Shown: piece by piece, positions 1 through 12,075 of the stretch
Layout: each line of letters starts with the position of its first letter
Position numbering within the stretch: position 1 is the first letter of the stretch
Assembly (NCBI GenBank): GCA_009760855.2
Contig: WPIO01000001.1
Span: 9,978,001-10,042,000 of the forward strand
Source of the DNA: Cristatella mucedo
Lineage: Eukaryota > Bryozoa > Phylactolaemata > Cristatellidae
Length of the DNA stretch: 64,000 nucleotides
Reading direction: 5' to 3'
Position numbers and translations under genes: made by a program
Notes under the pieces: model-generated
What the model saw: only the letters and a program-made list of their open reading frames with translations
Database searches by the model: none
What the model was told of the DNA's origin: nothing

Positions 1-1946
1 GTCTGCATCATAAGCTCTTACCGTGGTAGGTGGCCACAAATAATCACAGCAGAACTTACTAGAAAGTTACTACAAAATAAACTAGCACTCAAAACCTGCC
101 TCTTTCCAGAAGGGCCGAGATACATGCTGTAATGCCCCGTAATAATGCGCTATGAGCTTGTCAGCTGAGCCTCGATTGAGAGCTATATGCTTTGCCGCTG
201 AGTTGGGACACTTATGAGATGGCCGCGATCAGCTGAGGCTTATGAGCAGCATTATGCATGAAAGTGATGATTGCTACTTATGACATGGCTACTATATAAG
301 GCTTGTGCCTGACCGCTGTTGCGGTCTTGGAGCAACGGTCTGCCGGTAAGTGTAGTGCTGAGCTTGAGCTGCTGTGAGCCTGTTAGTCAGCAGCTTTACT
401 AATACGGTGTTATTGCTAGCGCTGTGTGCTGAAATATTGAGTGCCATGTTTCACCGTCGGCGTATTGCTAACTTCGGGTCTTTGCACATTGTACGTGTGC
501 ATATCTACGCTCGTGCAGAAGCACAGCACATGCAACAGTGCCGAATTCATCGGTGCTTGTAGAGCAGAATCTGGTGTGTAGATGAAAATGCGAGGCTCCC
601 ATAACTCTCGACCGCAGGGAAACAGATCACAGAGGTCTCGGTGACTTGAATTGTGGGTGTTTGGCAGACCAAATCCGGGTGGGACCCCCAACCCCATTTA
701 TCGTGCAAAAACCTGTCGAGCCACTGGCTTTTGGTCAATTAACTGATGCTGCTGCTCAGAAGCTTTATCACTTTCATTCAGTGATAGATGCATTTAATGT
801 ATGCACATTGGTTTCAGTGAGCTGCACTGATTAGAGACTACTGATTAGAGAAATACAGCCACTATCATGTGCATGTGCATGCATGCAGGCAGATATCTAT
901 GCAATGATAATACCACAAAAACATATCCAGGTGCTTAGAAGTCATATTGCCTAAGCAGACATCTTGCCAGAGCAGAAAAAAAGAGCGGTATAGTGACACC
1001 ACTGAGATGTCCAAAGCTAGAACGACAAAAAACAGGCATTACAATTAAAATTGAGGCAAAAAATGCAGATCGGATCAGGCTACCAACGACACACGTCAGT
1101 GGTCAACGAAGGGGCTTTGGCGATTAGTCGTAGACCGGTGGAGCCGGTGGACAAATCTGTGCGGGAGAGGCAGCAGCTGTAGCGCAAGCTTAATCTGTTG
1201 CCATTTGGAACTAATTAACCCGGCCAATTATGCCCCTGGGCAGAACCCCATGCGATGCATCTTAAACCAGCGCAACAGGCAGGCAATGGGTAACGAGTGC
1301 AAGTCAAGTTGTAGCTCCTTGCCAACAAAGTGCTTGCCTTGAACTAATATACACACCACACAAAAGCATCGAAAAAAGGAACACGGGAAAGACAACAAGC
1401 AAAATTGCTAGCAGCTGTACGGGGAGCACAGTTTGCCAGGTGTTCACCAGATGAGTAGCAAAATGCACACACCTCTGACATTATTCTCCGGGAACCGTGA
1501 AGCCGCTGGCATATATAGCTGCAACACGTTTCTTTGCACGTACTTGAGGAACGACTCGGCAGTCCGCCGTGCGAGCGTGCATGCCTGTCAGAACACAGCG
1601 ATGTGTGCTGTCACAGCAACTCTGCTCCCACAATTTCAACAATAACCGGATCGGAAATGCAAAATCAACCACAGCTGGAGCCCAACCCGACCGCTACTAT
1701 GGGTGCGCACACAGGTGCATGCAGAGCATCGACGATTCGATAGGAGTGTTGCTGCTCACGCATCGAGGGATGGTGGCGGCAAGGAAGGGGGGTAGGCTGC
1801 CACTTTTGATTGGATGGCCTCGATGATCCAAAGGTGAGTAAAGTGCAAGACTAAAGGCAGCACTAGTGGCCCGAAGTGTGGGGGGAGAGAGATCACAAGT
1901 GGGCGATGGCAGGTGAGGACAGATGGACGGGCAATCGGCAGCCTAC
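1..1946. other. Intron 3' of exon 20: no gene recognised
   Basis: About 1.9 kb without a recognisable exon, LINE or SINE. Several 60-90 codon open frames occur on both strands. None shows a family motif or fits the expected next Trio exon, which should continue the repeat 8 B helix. Confidence 0.5.
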
Positions 1947-2084
1947 CCTGAACAGGGCCTCTTTCTGCTCCGTGTGCTTCTTCAGCAGCTGCTCCAGATG
2001 CCTGTCGACGGGCGCTTTGTCGGTGCTACACCAGTCCTCTGAGCGCTGGTACTCTCGCTCCAGGCTCTCAAGCACTGACAGCAC
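1947..2084 (-). CDS. Trio: Trio-like exon 20: start of spectrin repeat 8 (3'-most exon in window)
   Basis: 138 nt, 46 codons, phase 0. VLSVLESLEREYQRSEDWCS is close to identical in pattern to Trio VCSVLESLEQEYKREEDWCG, one of the most conserved spots in the family, and HTEQKEALFR matches HLEQKEAFLK. Acceptor GGCCGTCCAG after a pyrimidine tract, donor AGG|GTAGGC. The following exon was not recognised in 1-1946. Confidence 0.96.
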
Positions 2085-2237
2085 CTGGACGGCCGAGAGC
2101 AAAAGTAGAAGCCAGCTCGTCTGCGCCTGAGCCCGGCTCTGACAAACAACGACCTACTCAACCCGGTGTGCGACCCGCAATCCAGGCAGGCACATGCATC
2201 GCACCGCGGCAGTTTACGATCGATGCCGGGCGAGTAC

Positions 2238-2435
2238 CTGTTCGGCAGTTTTAAACCAATTGGTCGAGGCCATGATGAACTTGTGCCTCTCTTCGGCATG
2301 GTCCATAAGTGTGCGCCAGCGGTAGGACAGGTTTTCAGAGAGCGTGCGCACTTCGCGCATCTCAAGACTCTGCTGATTCGGTGCCATGAAGGCTTCTGCT
2401 CGACGAGTCATGTTCATGGCATTGTCTCGAGCAGC
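2238..2435 (-). CDS. Trio: Trio-like exon 19: spectrin repeat 7 helices B-C into repeat 8
   Basis: 198 nt, 66 codons, phase 0. RRAEAFMAPNQ, SYRWRTLMDHAEERHKFIMA and NWFKTAEQ correspond to Trio QKAEAMLQANH, ASHWQQLMLKMEDRLKLVNA and AFYKTSEQ. Acceptor ATTCTAG, donor CAG|GTACTC. Confidence 0.95.
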
Positions 2436-2721
2436 CTAGAATGGTGTGCACGAGGTGCATTGGGCAGCAGCAGAGTGCAATAGGCAGTAGAGTGCTCGGT
2501 GCACACTTTAGGGTCTCCCCCTTGCAAAAACTCACTGCTTAACGAGGCCGGTCAAAGCACTTAACCTTGTTTACATTAATAAGAATTATCTCAGCAATTT
2601 GCACCACAAAAAACGCTAGTTAAAAATAAAATGCTAGGGCAGGATGATATCTCAAGGCAGAGTCAGTCAGACAGCCAAAGACCTAGCCAAATCAGCAGGG
2701 TATATAGCAAAAGCGATGTAC

Positions 2722-2841
2722 CTTGATAACGCCTTCACACAACTCAAATTTCTGTTTTAGAAGCTCTGCTTCCCTTATTGAATTTGGACACAAGAAAGTC
2801 TCCATCAGCATCGACTCAGCCTCGCTGATGCTGCTGAGCAC
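2722..2841 (-). CDS. Trio: Trio-like exon 18: spectrin repeat 7, helices A-B
   Basis: 120 nt, 40 codons, phase 0. VLSSISEAESMLMETFLCPN, then SIREAELLKQKFELCEGVIK, aligns without gaps to Trio VLGWIRNGESMLNAGLITAS and SLQEAEQLQREHEQFQHAIE. Acceptor CACTGCAG, donor AAG|GTACAT. Confidence 0.95.
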
Positions 2842-2976
2842 CTGCAGTGAGCAAGAACAGAAGCTGATCTTAACAGGCAGCTCGAAAATGCAATGCAACC
2901 CCTCCCCGTCAGGCAAAACGGCATCCAGTTGGTCGACCGTACACACACGTGCTGAGCTACAGAACAAGTGTTATTA

Positions 2977-4482
2977 GTACCTTGACCAGCATAAAGAGCT
3001 GAACTCGTATATTGAAACTTCAAACCTTGCTAGTAAGTTCCAGTCTGGCTTTAGAGCTAATCATTCCACAGAGTCAGCATTGCTTCGGGTGTACAACGAC
3101 CTGCTTAGGAATGCAGACATAGACAGAGTATCTCTGCTTGTTTTGCTCGATATTTCAGCAGCTTTTGATATTAACGATCACCAGGCCCTTCTTGAGCACA
3201 TCTCATCTCGCCTGGGCATCACTGGCAATTGTTAAGGTCTTATCTCAGTGGGAGACTCCAGAGTATTGATGTGAATGGACTAAGATCATCCGAGGTGCCT
3301 CTGAAATATGGGGTAACTCAGGGCTCCGTGCTAGGTCGGTTCTTTTCATGGTTTATACTCTCCCTCTTACTAATGTGATTGCCAAGCACAATCTAGGCTT
3401 TCACTTACATGTAGATGACACTCAGTTGTACCTTTGCTTTGATCCCTCTCAGCCTTCGAGCACCTCGAATTCTCTCAACTCCCTTGCTGCATGTATTGAT
3501 GACATCTTTATATGGATGGCAACAAATTTCCTTAAATTGAATGACGATACAACTAACTTACTAGTTATGGGCAAACCAAGTGTGATTCAGAAATTGTAAA
3601 GGCTCATAATCTCTTGCCAGCATATCTCCTGTTGAATCTGTGCAAAATCTCGGTGTCATGATCCAAAGCGACCTTTTATTAGACGATCACATCAGCTCCA
3701 CAATCAAGTCTGCCTACTTTCAGCTACATAACATTGCTAAAATTCGGACTTGTTTAGACAGGGATACCACATCTAAGTTGGTCCATGCATTTGTGAAATC
3801 CCGTCTTGACTTCTGTAACTCAATGCTTGCTGGCCTACCGGCATGTGTAATCAGGTGATTACAGCTGGTGCAAAACTCGGCAGCGCAGCTTGTCTGTCGT
3901 GAGTGTCGCAGTAGCCACATCACACCGATTCTCACCGACCTGCACTGGCTATAAGTCAAGCAACGGATCGACTTCAAGGGTTTGTCACTCACTTTTAGGT
4001 CCCTTCATTCTTTGGCTCCAGCCTACCTATCAGATCTACTCTGCCACCAGGCTAAGCATCGCACCAACCACTTTTCGGAATCCAACTGTTTACCTATACC
4101 TCGTACAAACCTAAAATCCTTTGGAGACTGTGCCTTTAGTTTGTATGCTCCCAAAGCCTGGAACTCACTCCCGACTTCCGTCACGACATTTCCTGTCTTG
4201 ACCACATTTAAAAAGAAATTAAAAACGCACCTATTTATGACAGCATTTAGTGGGTCCCTGTGATTCGTCGTTTATGTGCTTCTGCCTGCTGACTCCGTGC
4301 ATACTGCCACTAACCACACTTGCATGCTGACCCTGTGCACGTCACCCCTAACCTCTTGTTCTTGTTGTTTATCGAGCATGCTTCCACTAACCATTCGATC
4401 GTATTTCCTTTGCAGCACATGTAAAGCACCTCGAAAGAAATTGTTCTCAAAACAAAAAATTCAATTATTATTATTATTAAAT
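2977..4482 (+). mobile_element. Family A LINE copy, 5'-truncated, broken reverse transcriptase
   Basis: Reads from the RT fingers (FQSGFRANHSTESALLRVYN) through the palm and thumb to the C-terminal KAWNSLPTSVTTFPVLTTF, then the family A 3' untranslated end and an (ATT)n tail. CR1/L2-like non-LTR element. There are stops and a frameshift around 3235-3300 and 3599. The catalytic YADD is HVDD here, so the copy is dead. Antisense to the host gene, in the intron between exons 17 and 18. Confidence 0.88.
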
Positions 4483-5580
4483 GATAAAGGCACGTTGGTT
4501 AAAAGAAATCTAGATGGTGAAACGTGAAGGCGATCTGAGTGTTGAACAACAATAAAATGAATGCAAACCGACTCTGGTTTACTTTTGATTAGATAAGGTC
4601 TGCCAGCACGATTACTGCAACTAGGAACAAAGAAAGTAAAATTTGGAGGATGAAAAGAAGAAAGAAGGCAAGAGAACCGTCGACAACCTATAACAAATAC
4701 GCATGGCTACGAATGCAGTAAAATACTTACGGGTGGTAACAAGGCCCGAACTTGTTTAAGATTGAAGGTAACATGAGAAGTTGGAAGAAATAGAGTTAAA
4801 ACGCAAGGTAGGTCAAGTATAAAAGCATATGGTGGTAGTTAACTTGGGTGGCCACACATGCATGCAAGCAGGGATGCAAGTGCACACGGCTTCAGAGTAG
4901 CAATAAATACAGGTACATATATATAGGCGAGCTCGGAGTTGCAGCAAAAGAAAAAAAACGAGTGTTTTATGAAAAAGGATCACAGAACCAAGAGAGCATA
5001 TAGTGTGATATGGCTAAATACAGGGTAGGAGTGTTCGCTGTGCTTGCATTTTAACGCTGGGAAGCTGCAGGTTAGTGGATGCTCAGTGAACGGTTGTTGT
5101 GGCCATGCTCGAGGCGTGACAGCGCATAGATGCCAGCAACTTTTCTTCTTCTGACTGTGTATTATTATTCTGAATGTGTATTATTGGTGCATTCTTTGGC
5201 GTTTGCGGTCTCCAAGCCCTAGCAAGAATTTACCATCGTTCTCGGCACTGGCAAAGACGAACATGCAAATCTGGCAAACCAGAAGAAGTTGTCCAGTAAC
5301 ACGGACCACAAAAAGCAGTGACAAATTTCACAAGATCACTTTGTGCTAGAGTAAAATAATCCTAAATAAGCTTAATATCTAGAGAATAAAGTGTCAAGAC
5401 TAGGTCACTTGCCGGGTTCACCACGGCCGGGCATCGAAACAGTGATGGCACCGATGCAAGACCGACTTGGACTATGCATAAACAAGCTCAGTAACTACTT
5501 AATGCAAAACAACAGAGAAACTCAAACACTAACATGTGATGAACAGAGAACTGCAGTGCTATGTGCCAACTATTGCCCAC
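4483..5580. other. Intronic sequence, nothing recognised
   Basis: AT-rich intron remainder between the family A LINE and exon 17. No open frame of note and no repeat I can assign. Confidence 0.5.
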
Positions 5581-5763
5581 CTGCTTAGTATCCCTCTCAA
5601 ATCTGATGAACTGGATACGTTGCTCCAGCCTAATTCGTTTCTGTTCAGCAGCTTGTTCAGCCTTTGACACTTGGGCTTGTAATGAGCCTGCCATATCCCG
5701 AGCATTGCTTAGCAGTGTTCCATTATTATCAACTGCTCTGCCACAGCCACTTGATTCAAGGTT
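5581..5763 (-). CDS. Trio: Trio-like exon 17: spectrin repeat 6 helix C, repeat 7 helix A
   Basis: 183 nt, 61 codons, phase 0. After a divergent Gly/Asn linker it reads LLSNARDMAGSLQAQVSKAE, then AEQKRIRLEQRIQFIRFERD and TKQ, matching Trio AEQHRKHLEQCVQLRHLQAE and VKQ. Acceptor TATTTATTAG, donor CAG|GTGGGC. It is separated from exon 16 by 8.3 kb of LINE-filled intron. Confidence 0.93.
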
Positions 5764-6267
5764 CTAATAAATAGAAACAAAATGTAGACACACCGTACTT
5801 CGAAGCAAAAATGAAAGATGTCAAAAATCGAAGACAAAAGAAGTTCAGTCAAGATCAGTGTGGGCAAAAATCATGCAAAGTAAAAATACAAGAACACCAA
5901 AAACCTACTTTTGATGCTCCTTCTCCATGTACAACGAATCGTGCCAAGCAGGTCGGCAGACAGGTATGGAAGCTGCAACCAAGCTAGCTTGTGCTACCAT
6001 TAGTCTGGCGAACTTCGAGAGAAGAGACTACATTGTCTATTGCATGCAGCATTCAGCTCTGAGACTCTATCTCATCTCAAACTTCCCCTTGACATACACT
6101 GCTTCTCAAAAGTCTTGTTCCACTACTAAAATGAACAAATTGGTGAAACAAAGCCAGTGGAGCATTTAGCTCAAGGAAACCGTGACCACAGCAGTCAAAG
6201 TAGAATGGCTTTCTCTTGTTAGTTAAGTGCGCTGTAAGTTTTAAAACTACTGCAAAACCATGCAGTC

Positions 6268-6354
<87 letters not shown>

Positions 6355-7189
6355 TGGGCATTTGAACATGGCGTTTCTAGGAACTAAAAAGTTTACATCT
6401 TTACAGCTTTTTGCTTCGTTAAATCTCGCTTAAGTTTGCGAAATCGCTGTGGTCACGAGGGGCTTTCCGTTCTCACAGGCAGGGGCCCAGCTTGATTTGG
6501 CCCATTTAGTCACTAAGTCCCACGTGCCTACCACAGCATCACATGACAGCACTACGAAATGACGACTGCTGGCTTTGCATGAACAATTCGGAAGTGTCGA
6601 GGACTCTTAAAGATCAGAGATAGAAGGATGAGCTATAATCTTAAAAACTCAAAAGCCCACGAAAATATGGCTCAGGTCGCCCAAGGAAGGCAATGGGACG
6701 ACTTTCACCTGAAGGTGCTTGCTCTTCGAAGGCAGAAATGGGAAAACCTGGCACTTCAAATGGGCTTAACTAGCACACACTACTTGAAAATCTCATTCCA
6801 GCACTGGAAATGCACAAATTGGTCAAACGGAACCTGAGATCCAAGTGCAGTTTCTAAGTGGCATTACTAAGAACCGCCAGGTGCAAAATTTTTCAGCATT
6901 TTGCTTAACACGAGCTCTCATGTCAGGAGCTTTGGGAAAGATGGAAGGGTTTTCCATAACTAATCGACAGAGAGCCGGCTTTATACGGCTCATTTTGGCG
7001 CTTAGTTCAAGACACCTAGGAGGCCACCGCTCGATGGCACCACAAAAGTACGACTGCAGGTCATGCACGAAATGAGCCTAAGCAACCAAGAAGTGGCACG
7101 AACTCTTACAATCAGTTATAGAGCTAGAATGTTAAAAAGCTTAAAACACGGCAGTATGGCTAGTAACTATGTATAGTAAGACTCCCTAA
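5764..7189. other. Intronic sequence around the AT microsatellite
   Basis: Apart from the (AT)n tract, no element is recognised. Short open frames at 6628-7075 on both strands overlap each other and carry no known motif. Confidence 0.45.
6270..6351. repeat. (AT)n microsatellite, about 40 units
   Basis: An uninterrupted run of alternating A and T about 80 bp long, inside the 8.3-kb intron between exons 16 and 17. A perfect run of this length suggests a young, length-polymorphic locus. It can form cruciforms. Confidence 0.98.
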
Positions 7190-7191
7190 CC

Positions 7192-7545
7192 AGGCTAGGC
7201 ATCGTACCACCTACTTTTCTGACTCAATCGTTCAGCCCTGCCTCGAACTAACCACAAATTCTTTGGAGACAGTGCCTTTAGTTTAATGCTACCAAAGTAT
7301 GGTGTTCACTCCTGACTGGCGTACCGACACCATCTGACTAGACGACATTTAAAAAGAATCTAAAAATGCACCCGTTCCTCAGAGCATAAGCTGGGTCCGT
7401 GAGAATTGTTCTTTGTGTGCTTATGTGCACTGACATTGCATGTTATCACTAACCATATTGAATTGCTTTCTTTACAGCATATGTATAGTACCTAAAAAGA
7501 GATTTAGTCCTCTATCGGCACTATACAAATATCATAGTTATTTTA
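7192..7545 (+). mobile_element. Family A-like LINE 3' fragment, decayed
   Basis: The text from the RT C-terminus (NQARHRTTYFSDS.., FGDSAFS..) to the 3' end can be followed with many changes and deletions. It ends in the conserved motif ACCTAAAAAGAGATTTAG and the cell-like CTATACAAATATCAT tail instead of (ATT)n. It belongs to an older subfamily shared with the copies at 15.1 and 26.3 kb. Confidence 0.7.
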
Positions 7546-9131
7546 ATTGGTATGACTGTAGGAGCTGTCTCAGTCGTAGGAGATACCAGCAGTCATAAGC
7601 ATAAAGACAGTATGCTGGAGGCTAGTCAGACACGACATGTTGAGAGTGTCGCCAAGATCATGTCAAACGAGCCCAAGACCTTGCCGATTACACAGCAGAT
7701 GACTGGAGCGCAGTTGCATGGGCCGAGGATCCAAATTCATGCTTTTCCCTGAGCAATAAAAAAAAAACGTTCATAAGTCAATAGAATGCAGAGATACCAC
7801 ACCCTGACTGCTAAGCCAACAATGAAATTAGATGGCAGAAGTGAAATAGTTGGCGGCTGCTTCAGGTCCTGCGGTGTCCGGGATCAGCACTGTATTAGCA
7901 GACTTAAGGACCACTTGTCAGAGTTACAACTCTTCCAATGAAATACTACATTTGACGGTATAACAATGATACAAAGCATACAGCAACAGCTTCCATATTT
8001 TTCTGCTGAATCAGCTGTCAGAGATATGAGTTGGCTGAGTCTTACCTAAACACCATAGAGCTTCGTTGGGGTAGGTTAGAGCACTGTCTGAGTTGCGATT
8101 TTTCCCTGCTATTACTACTTAACCGGTTGAAGTAATACTGGCATAATATCACTACAGACACCTGTATGAGGTAAGGAGACTCTAGCAAGAGGTCAAAATT
8201 CCGCGGGCCCGACCTCTTATTAAATTATTTGTTCAGCCAATAACACTTCCGGAAGATAATAAATTTGTAGTTGCATGTAGTGCGCATAAATAGTTGCTGT
8301 ATTTTGTGTATCCTAAGTTGAAAGCCACCTGCCAGAACCATCGGTTGGCCGACACCATCCCGGTGGAACAAGACCTCAGAGAAAAGTGTATATTAACCAA
8401 GTAAAATGTGGATTGAATCATTGTGGTATTACTTAAAAAAACACTCGATTTTCTTGTCACCAGGTAAGTTTGAGCCTAAATGCATGTAAGCTAAGTGCAA
8501 TAAGTGCTTAAGGAACAACTGTGAAGGCATAACCGAGTTACGACTTCGGCACAAAGTCCGGTTATAGCGCCAGGCGAAGAACTTCTGCAGCTGAAGTAAC
8601 AGTTTGCATTAATCAATCCTATCGACAGGTTTCGATTTCAAACATGACTTATTATTGAATCCCTTAAGAATAGATCAATTAGGGATAATTTGTGAGAATC
8701 CTGTTCCCTCAGCATGCCTGAACCACTCATTTTTGGATTTTCCTCTTAACTGTGTAAAAGTAGTTAAGTAGTTAAGAGTGAGTCGGCATTAGGTCACTTC
8801 TTCATGCCAAAAGCCAATGTGCCACATCAGAGTGCTACCAAACCAACACAGGCAAGTATAAGGGCTATTAACGAATAGGAAACCTGAAAGTCAACACATG
8901 CTGCTCAAGTTTGATAGCAAGCTCAATCTTCACGACTTAATATAATCATCACCATAGATGCCCGATTAATCAAAATCGCTAAAGTAAGAGGCAGCATAGA
9001 TTACTGCACGACAGAGCAGCTCAACCACCCTCTAGTTGATTGTTAAGGTAGACTACTGAAACTCGCCCTCAAGTGGATTACTAAGAAAAACTGTCAGGTC
9101 CCTGCAATGCTATGGATTGCTGTGCTCATTC
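7546..9131. other. Intronic sequence, nothing recognised
   Basis: No exon, LINE or SINE assigned. Contains short A-rich patches and a TAGTTAAGTAGTTAAG direct repeat near 8760. Confidence 0.45.
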
Positions 9132-9491
9132 CACTGAACTGCTGCTCATAGGACACCCTAAGCGTGTCTCTGGATTAGAAGGTTGTGCTCTTCTAATAGG
9201 TGATGCTGTCGTGCGACCATCACCCCGTACTCGAAATTTAGTTGTCGTTTTCGACAGCTGCCTAGATTTTAAAAGCTTCATTCAGAAGACAGCTTCTACA
9301 GCTAGCCATCACGTCCGATCCCTATCTAAGATAAGGAGCTGTCTCCCACTGTGGTTTGCAAAACATTTGACTAGCTCCTTAGTTCTGTCTCGGCTTGATT
9401 ATTGTGATTCCCTTTTGGCTAGGCTCCCAAAAAAGTAACTAGGCCATTGCAAATGGCTGTGAATGTGGTTGCAAGGCTAGTTTTTTCAAAT
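9132..9491 (+). mobile_element. Family B LINE copy, 5' part of a copy split by a nested insertion
   Basis: Begins at ELLLIGHPKRVSGLEG and follows the family B RT thumb (VFDSCLDFKSFIQKTAST, SRLDYCDSLLARLPKK) up to the point where the 60.3-kb copy reads MAARLVFKSQ. Frame broken by stops. It continues at 9676 after a nested family A tail. Confidence 0.85.
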
Positions 9492-9675
9492 CCCACATTT
9501 ACATGCTGACCCTGTGCATGTCACCCCTAACCATGTTATTCATGTTATTTATTAAGCATGATATTACTCACCATTCAATCGTGTTTCCCTTTGCAGCAAA
9601 TGTAAAGCGCCTAAAAGAGATTGAGTTCTCTGATGGCGTTTTATTAAGTGTATTATTATTATTATTATTATTACT
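9492..9675 (+). mobile_element. Family A LINE 3' end nested inside a family B LINE
   Basis: About 184 bp consisting only of the family A 3' untranslated end: ACATGCTGACCCTGTGCATG, TTGCAGCAAATGTAAAGCGC, the stretch AGAGATTGAGTTCTCTGA, then (ATT)n. It interrupts the family B copy. Comparison with 60.35-60.42 kb shows roughly 55 bp of B lost at the insertion point. Confidence 0.88.
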
Positions 9676-10133
9676 ATCAACGGATACAGATCAAAGTTCT
9701 TACGCTGACCCACAAGGCCCGCCACGGCTTGGCTCCTCTATACCTAGCTGAACTGCTGCACCAGTTTCAGCCTCCTCGTGCCTCAGGTCTTGTATGGACA
9801 ATAAATTAGCCGTTGCATTCCTCCACTTAAAAGACCATTGGCGACAGAAGCTTTAGCTCTGCAGGTCCTAGACTGCGGGACTCGCTTCCGCAATTCTTTT
9901 CAGCAGTACTGAGCTGCTACTTCCATGCTACTCACAACCTCAACTGCTATCCTGACTCTGCTATGCTTCCCACTTTCTCTTTGTTGCGTGAAACAAAGTC
10001 AGTTGGCTACCGAATGCGTACCGAAAGCCACCTAGGCTGTGAGTGCGCTTAGGCTGTGAGTGCGTAACACCCACATAGTCTTTGTGGCTTTGTGGAGTTG
10101 CAGATAGAGATACATTGCATTGCATTACATTCC
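9676..10133 (+). mobile_element. Family B LINE copy, 3' part after the nested insertion
   Basis: Continues the B element from SKVLTLTHKARHGLAP through the C-terminus to an ACATTGCATTGCATTACATT tail. Carries a local 18-bp duplication of CTAGGCTGTGAGTGCG near 10025-10058. Not coding because of frameshifts. Confidence 0.85.
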
Positions 10134-10261
10134 AAGGGGTATCAATTTGAAAGCTGGTTACACCACTGTATACACAGCTCCCTATTGCTTGCTGACAGAT
10201 AATGTCTCGCTCAATCTAGAACTAGATAATGGCATTTATAAATATGAATAATAAAGCTCCT

Positions 10262-10396
10262 CATCGCACTTCACGACCCAGGTTGTGAGTTTAAGTCCAT
10301 CAGTGGGTAATCCTTTATTGACCACTGCATGCAGGGTGATAGCCAATAAAGTTCTAATGGAGCTATATAATGAGGCTGTTGAATCAGCCACCATTT
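10262..10396 (+). mobile_element. SINE-A copy, 5'-truncated
   Basis: Starts in CACTTCACGACCCAGGTTGTG, includes a weakened B box (GAGTTTAAGTCC) and ends AATGAGGCTGTTGAATCAGC, the conserved 3' end of the family. Diverged, so old. Confidence 0.7.
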
Positions 10397-11189
10397 CATT
10401 GACTTTTTAATCATATATGCAACCACCTTAATGAACATAGACCATCTGCTATTTCCTCCAGCTTAAGGATTATTATCCTCATCACAAAAGTTCTTAGATC
10501 TGTGGCTGCTCCACTAGGTATATTGCCTCACCTAACTGGCATCACACCTCTATGATTGATTGACCATTTAAGATTCCAGGTTATCCACTTCGTGGAATCC
10601 ACAACCTGATTGGTCATTTAGATTCCAGACTCCCCACTTTGTGAAAGCCACAGCCACTAGCTTTCAGAGCCAGTGACTCACTGGGTGCAATTAAAAAAAA
10701 GTAAACTTCAGTTCAATTTTTGTAGTATCGATAAAGATACACCAGTGGCTTGCATGTAGATTGCCGGTCTATTTTCAGTGGCTACTGTGTCATGCTTCAT
10801 GCATTTCGCATGCTAGGAAAGTTTATACGGGTACACGCATAGGTGCATTTGGATAAGTTGTAACAGTTGACTTTCATATTAAAAGGCAACGTCCTAATGC
10901 TTTATCAAGTACCAAAGATAGCCCACGGGGTTTGAGACACAAGTCAACATTGATTAATTAACTAAAGCAGAGCCAACATCAGGATTTGCATCGTATAGAC
11001 AAAGTCCTCACGATTTCATCGTGATTTCCGTTGGACTAAGGAATGATCACTTTGTTTGCCTTAATGGGTAGCTCTTTTCAGGATCAAAATATCCCTACAA
11101 AAAGCTTGGCCATTCTACGACTGAAATAGCTATGTCAAATGGATTTAGTCAACACAGCCGAATGCCGAAAGTTTTTACAATACCAGACC
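10397..11189. other. Intronic sequence with one tandem duplication only
   Basis: Apart from the duplication at 10548-10655, nothing is recognised. Confidence 0.45.
10548..10655. repeat. Imperfect tandem duplication, unit about 54 bp
   Basis: Two adjacent units begin TGATTG.., share CATTTA.GATTCCAG and end CACAACC / CACAGCC. They differ at roughly one base in six. No function suggested. Confidence 0.65.
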
Positions 11190-11755
11190 GTGTACCACAG
11201 TGTTCGGTATAAGGCCTAGTCTTTTCCATATCTATATTCTCCCTCTGACCTATGTAATTACCGAAGACAATCAAGGCTTTCATCGTATGCCGAGGACACT
11301 CAGCTTGACCTATCCTTCGACCCTACTAAGCCTGGCTCAGCACCAGACTCACTACCCTTGCCACCTGCATCAGTGGCATTTGCATTTAGATGGCCACAAC
11401 GTCATGAAGCTTACCGATCAACCTAATAGCCTCGAGCAACTCCTCACCCTCAAGATTGGTTCATCTAGCATCATTCCACAGACGTTTGCCCGTAATCTGG
11501 GCATGCTATTGCAGAAAGACTTGTCATTGGATGATCACACTTTCTTGTATGTCAAGTCAGCCTACTTTAGCCTAAGGAACCTCTCCAAAATCAGGGCCAG
11601 CATAGTCAAGATTATGACAGCCAAACTAGTTATGCGTTTATGACATATCAAGATTGCTGCAATTCCCTTCATTTGGGACTCCTGGCATGTGCCCTTAATC
11701 GTCTGCAACTGGTGCAATCCTCAGCAGCTCGTCTAGTCTTTCGTCAAAGGCACAG
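11190..11755 (+). mobile_element. LINE copy of diverged subfamily A', 5' part
   Basis: RT palm and thumb remnants: IYILPLTYVITEDNQGFH, LTLKIGSSSI, FARNLGMLLQKDLSLDDH, VKSAYFSLRNLSKIRAS. The YADDTQ motif is destroyed by deletion. Related to family A but with consistent differences also seen at 50.4-51.3 kb, so a separate older lineage. It resumes at 11824. Confidence 0.78.
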
Positions 11756-11823
11756 CAAATGTAAAGTGCCTAGAAAGAGATTGGGTTCTCTGAGGGTGCA
11801 ATAACAAATATATTATCATTATA
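11756..11823 (+). mobile_element. LINE tail-only insertion (about 68 bp) inside an A' copy
   Basis: Starts CAAATGTAAAGTGCCTAGAA, contains GAGATTGGGTTCTCTGAGGG and ends TATTATCATTATAG: the last ~68 bp of a family A type element and nothing else. It interrupts the A' coding remnant between residues matching RQRHS and CNITPL. Confidence 0.75.
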
Positions 11824-12075
11824 GATGCAATATCACACCACTTCGGTCTGTTATTGGCTCCTTATCAAGTATCGAACAGACTGTAAGATCCTCTCCCAGG
11901 CTTAGATGCCGTTTCACTCGATGGCATGAGTTGACCTATCCAACACACCAACCGCTCTCCTCGGCTCTTTTGGTGGTCGGGCCTTAAGATTATATGCACC
12001 AAAAATCTGGAGCTTGCTCATGGCCGTTATCACCACCTTCAATGACCTGGCATCATTGCTGCCTCAAGCAAGATG
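11824..12075 (+). mobile_element. LINE subfamily A', 3' part after nested tail
   Basis: Continues with ATGCAATATCACACCACTTC (CNITPL.., expected after the thumb RQRHS) to a remnant of LRLYAPKIWSL. No 3' end is visible, so the copy is also truncated here. Confidence 0.65.
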
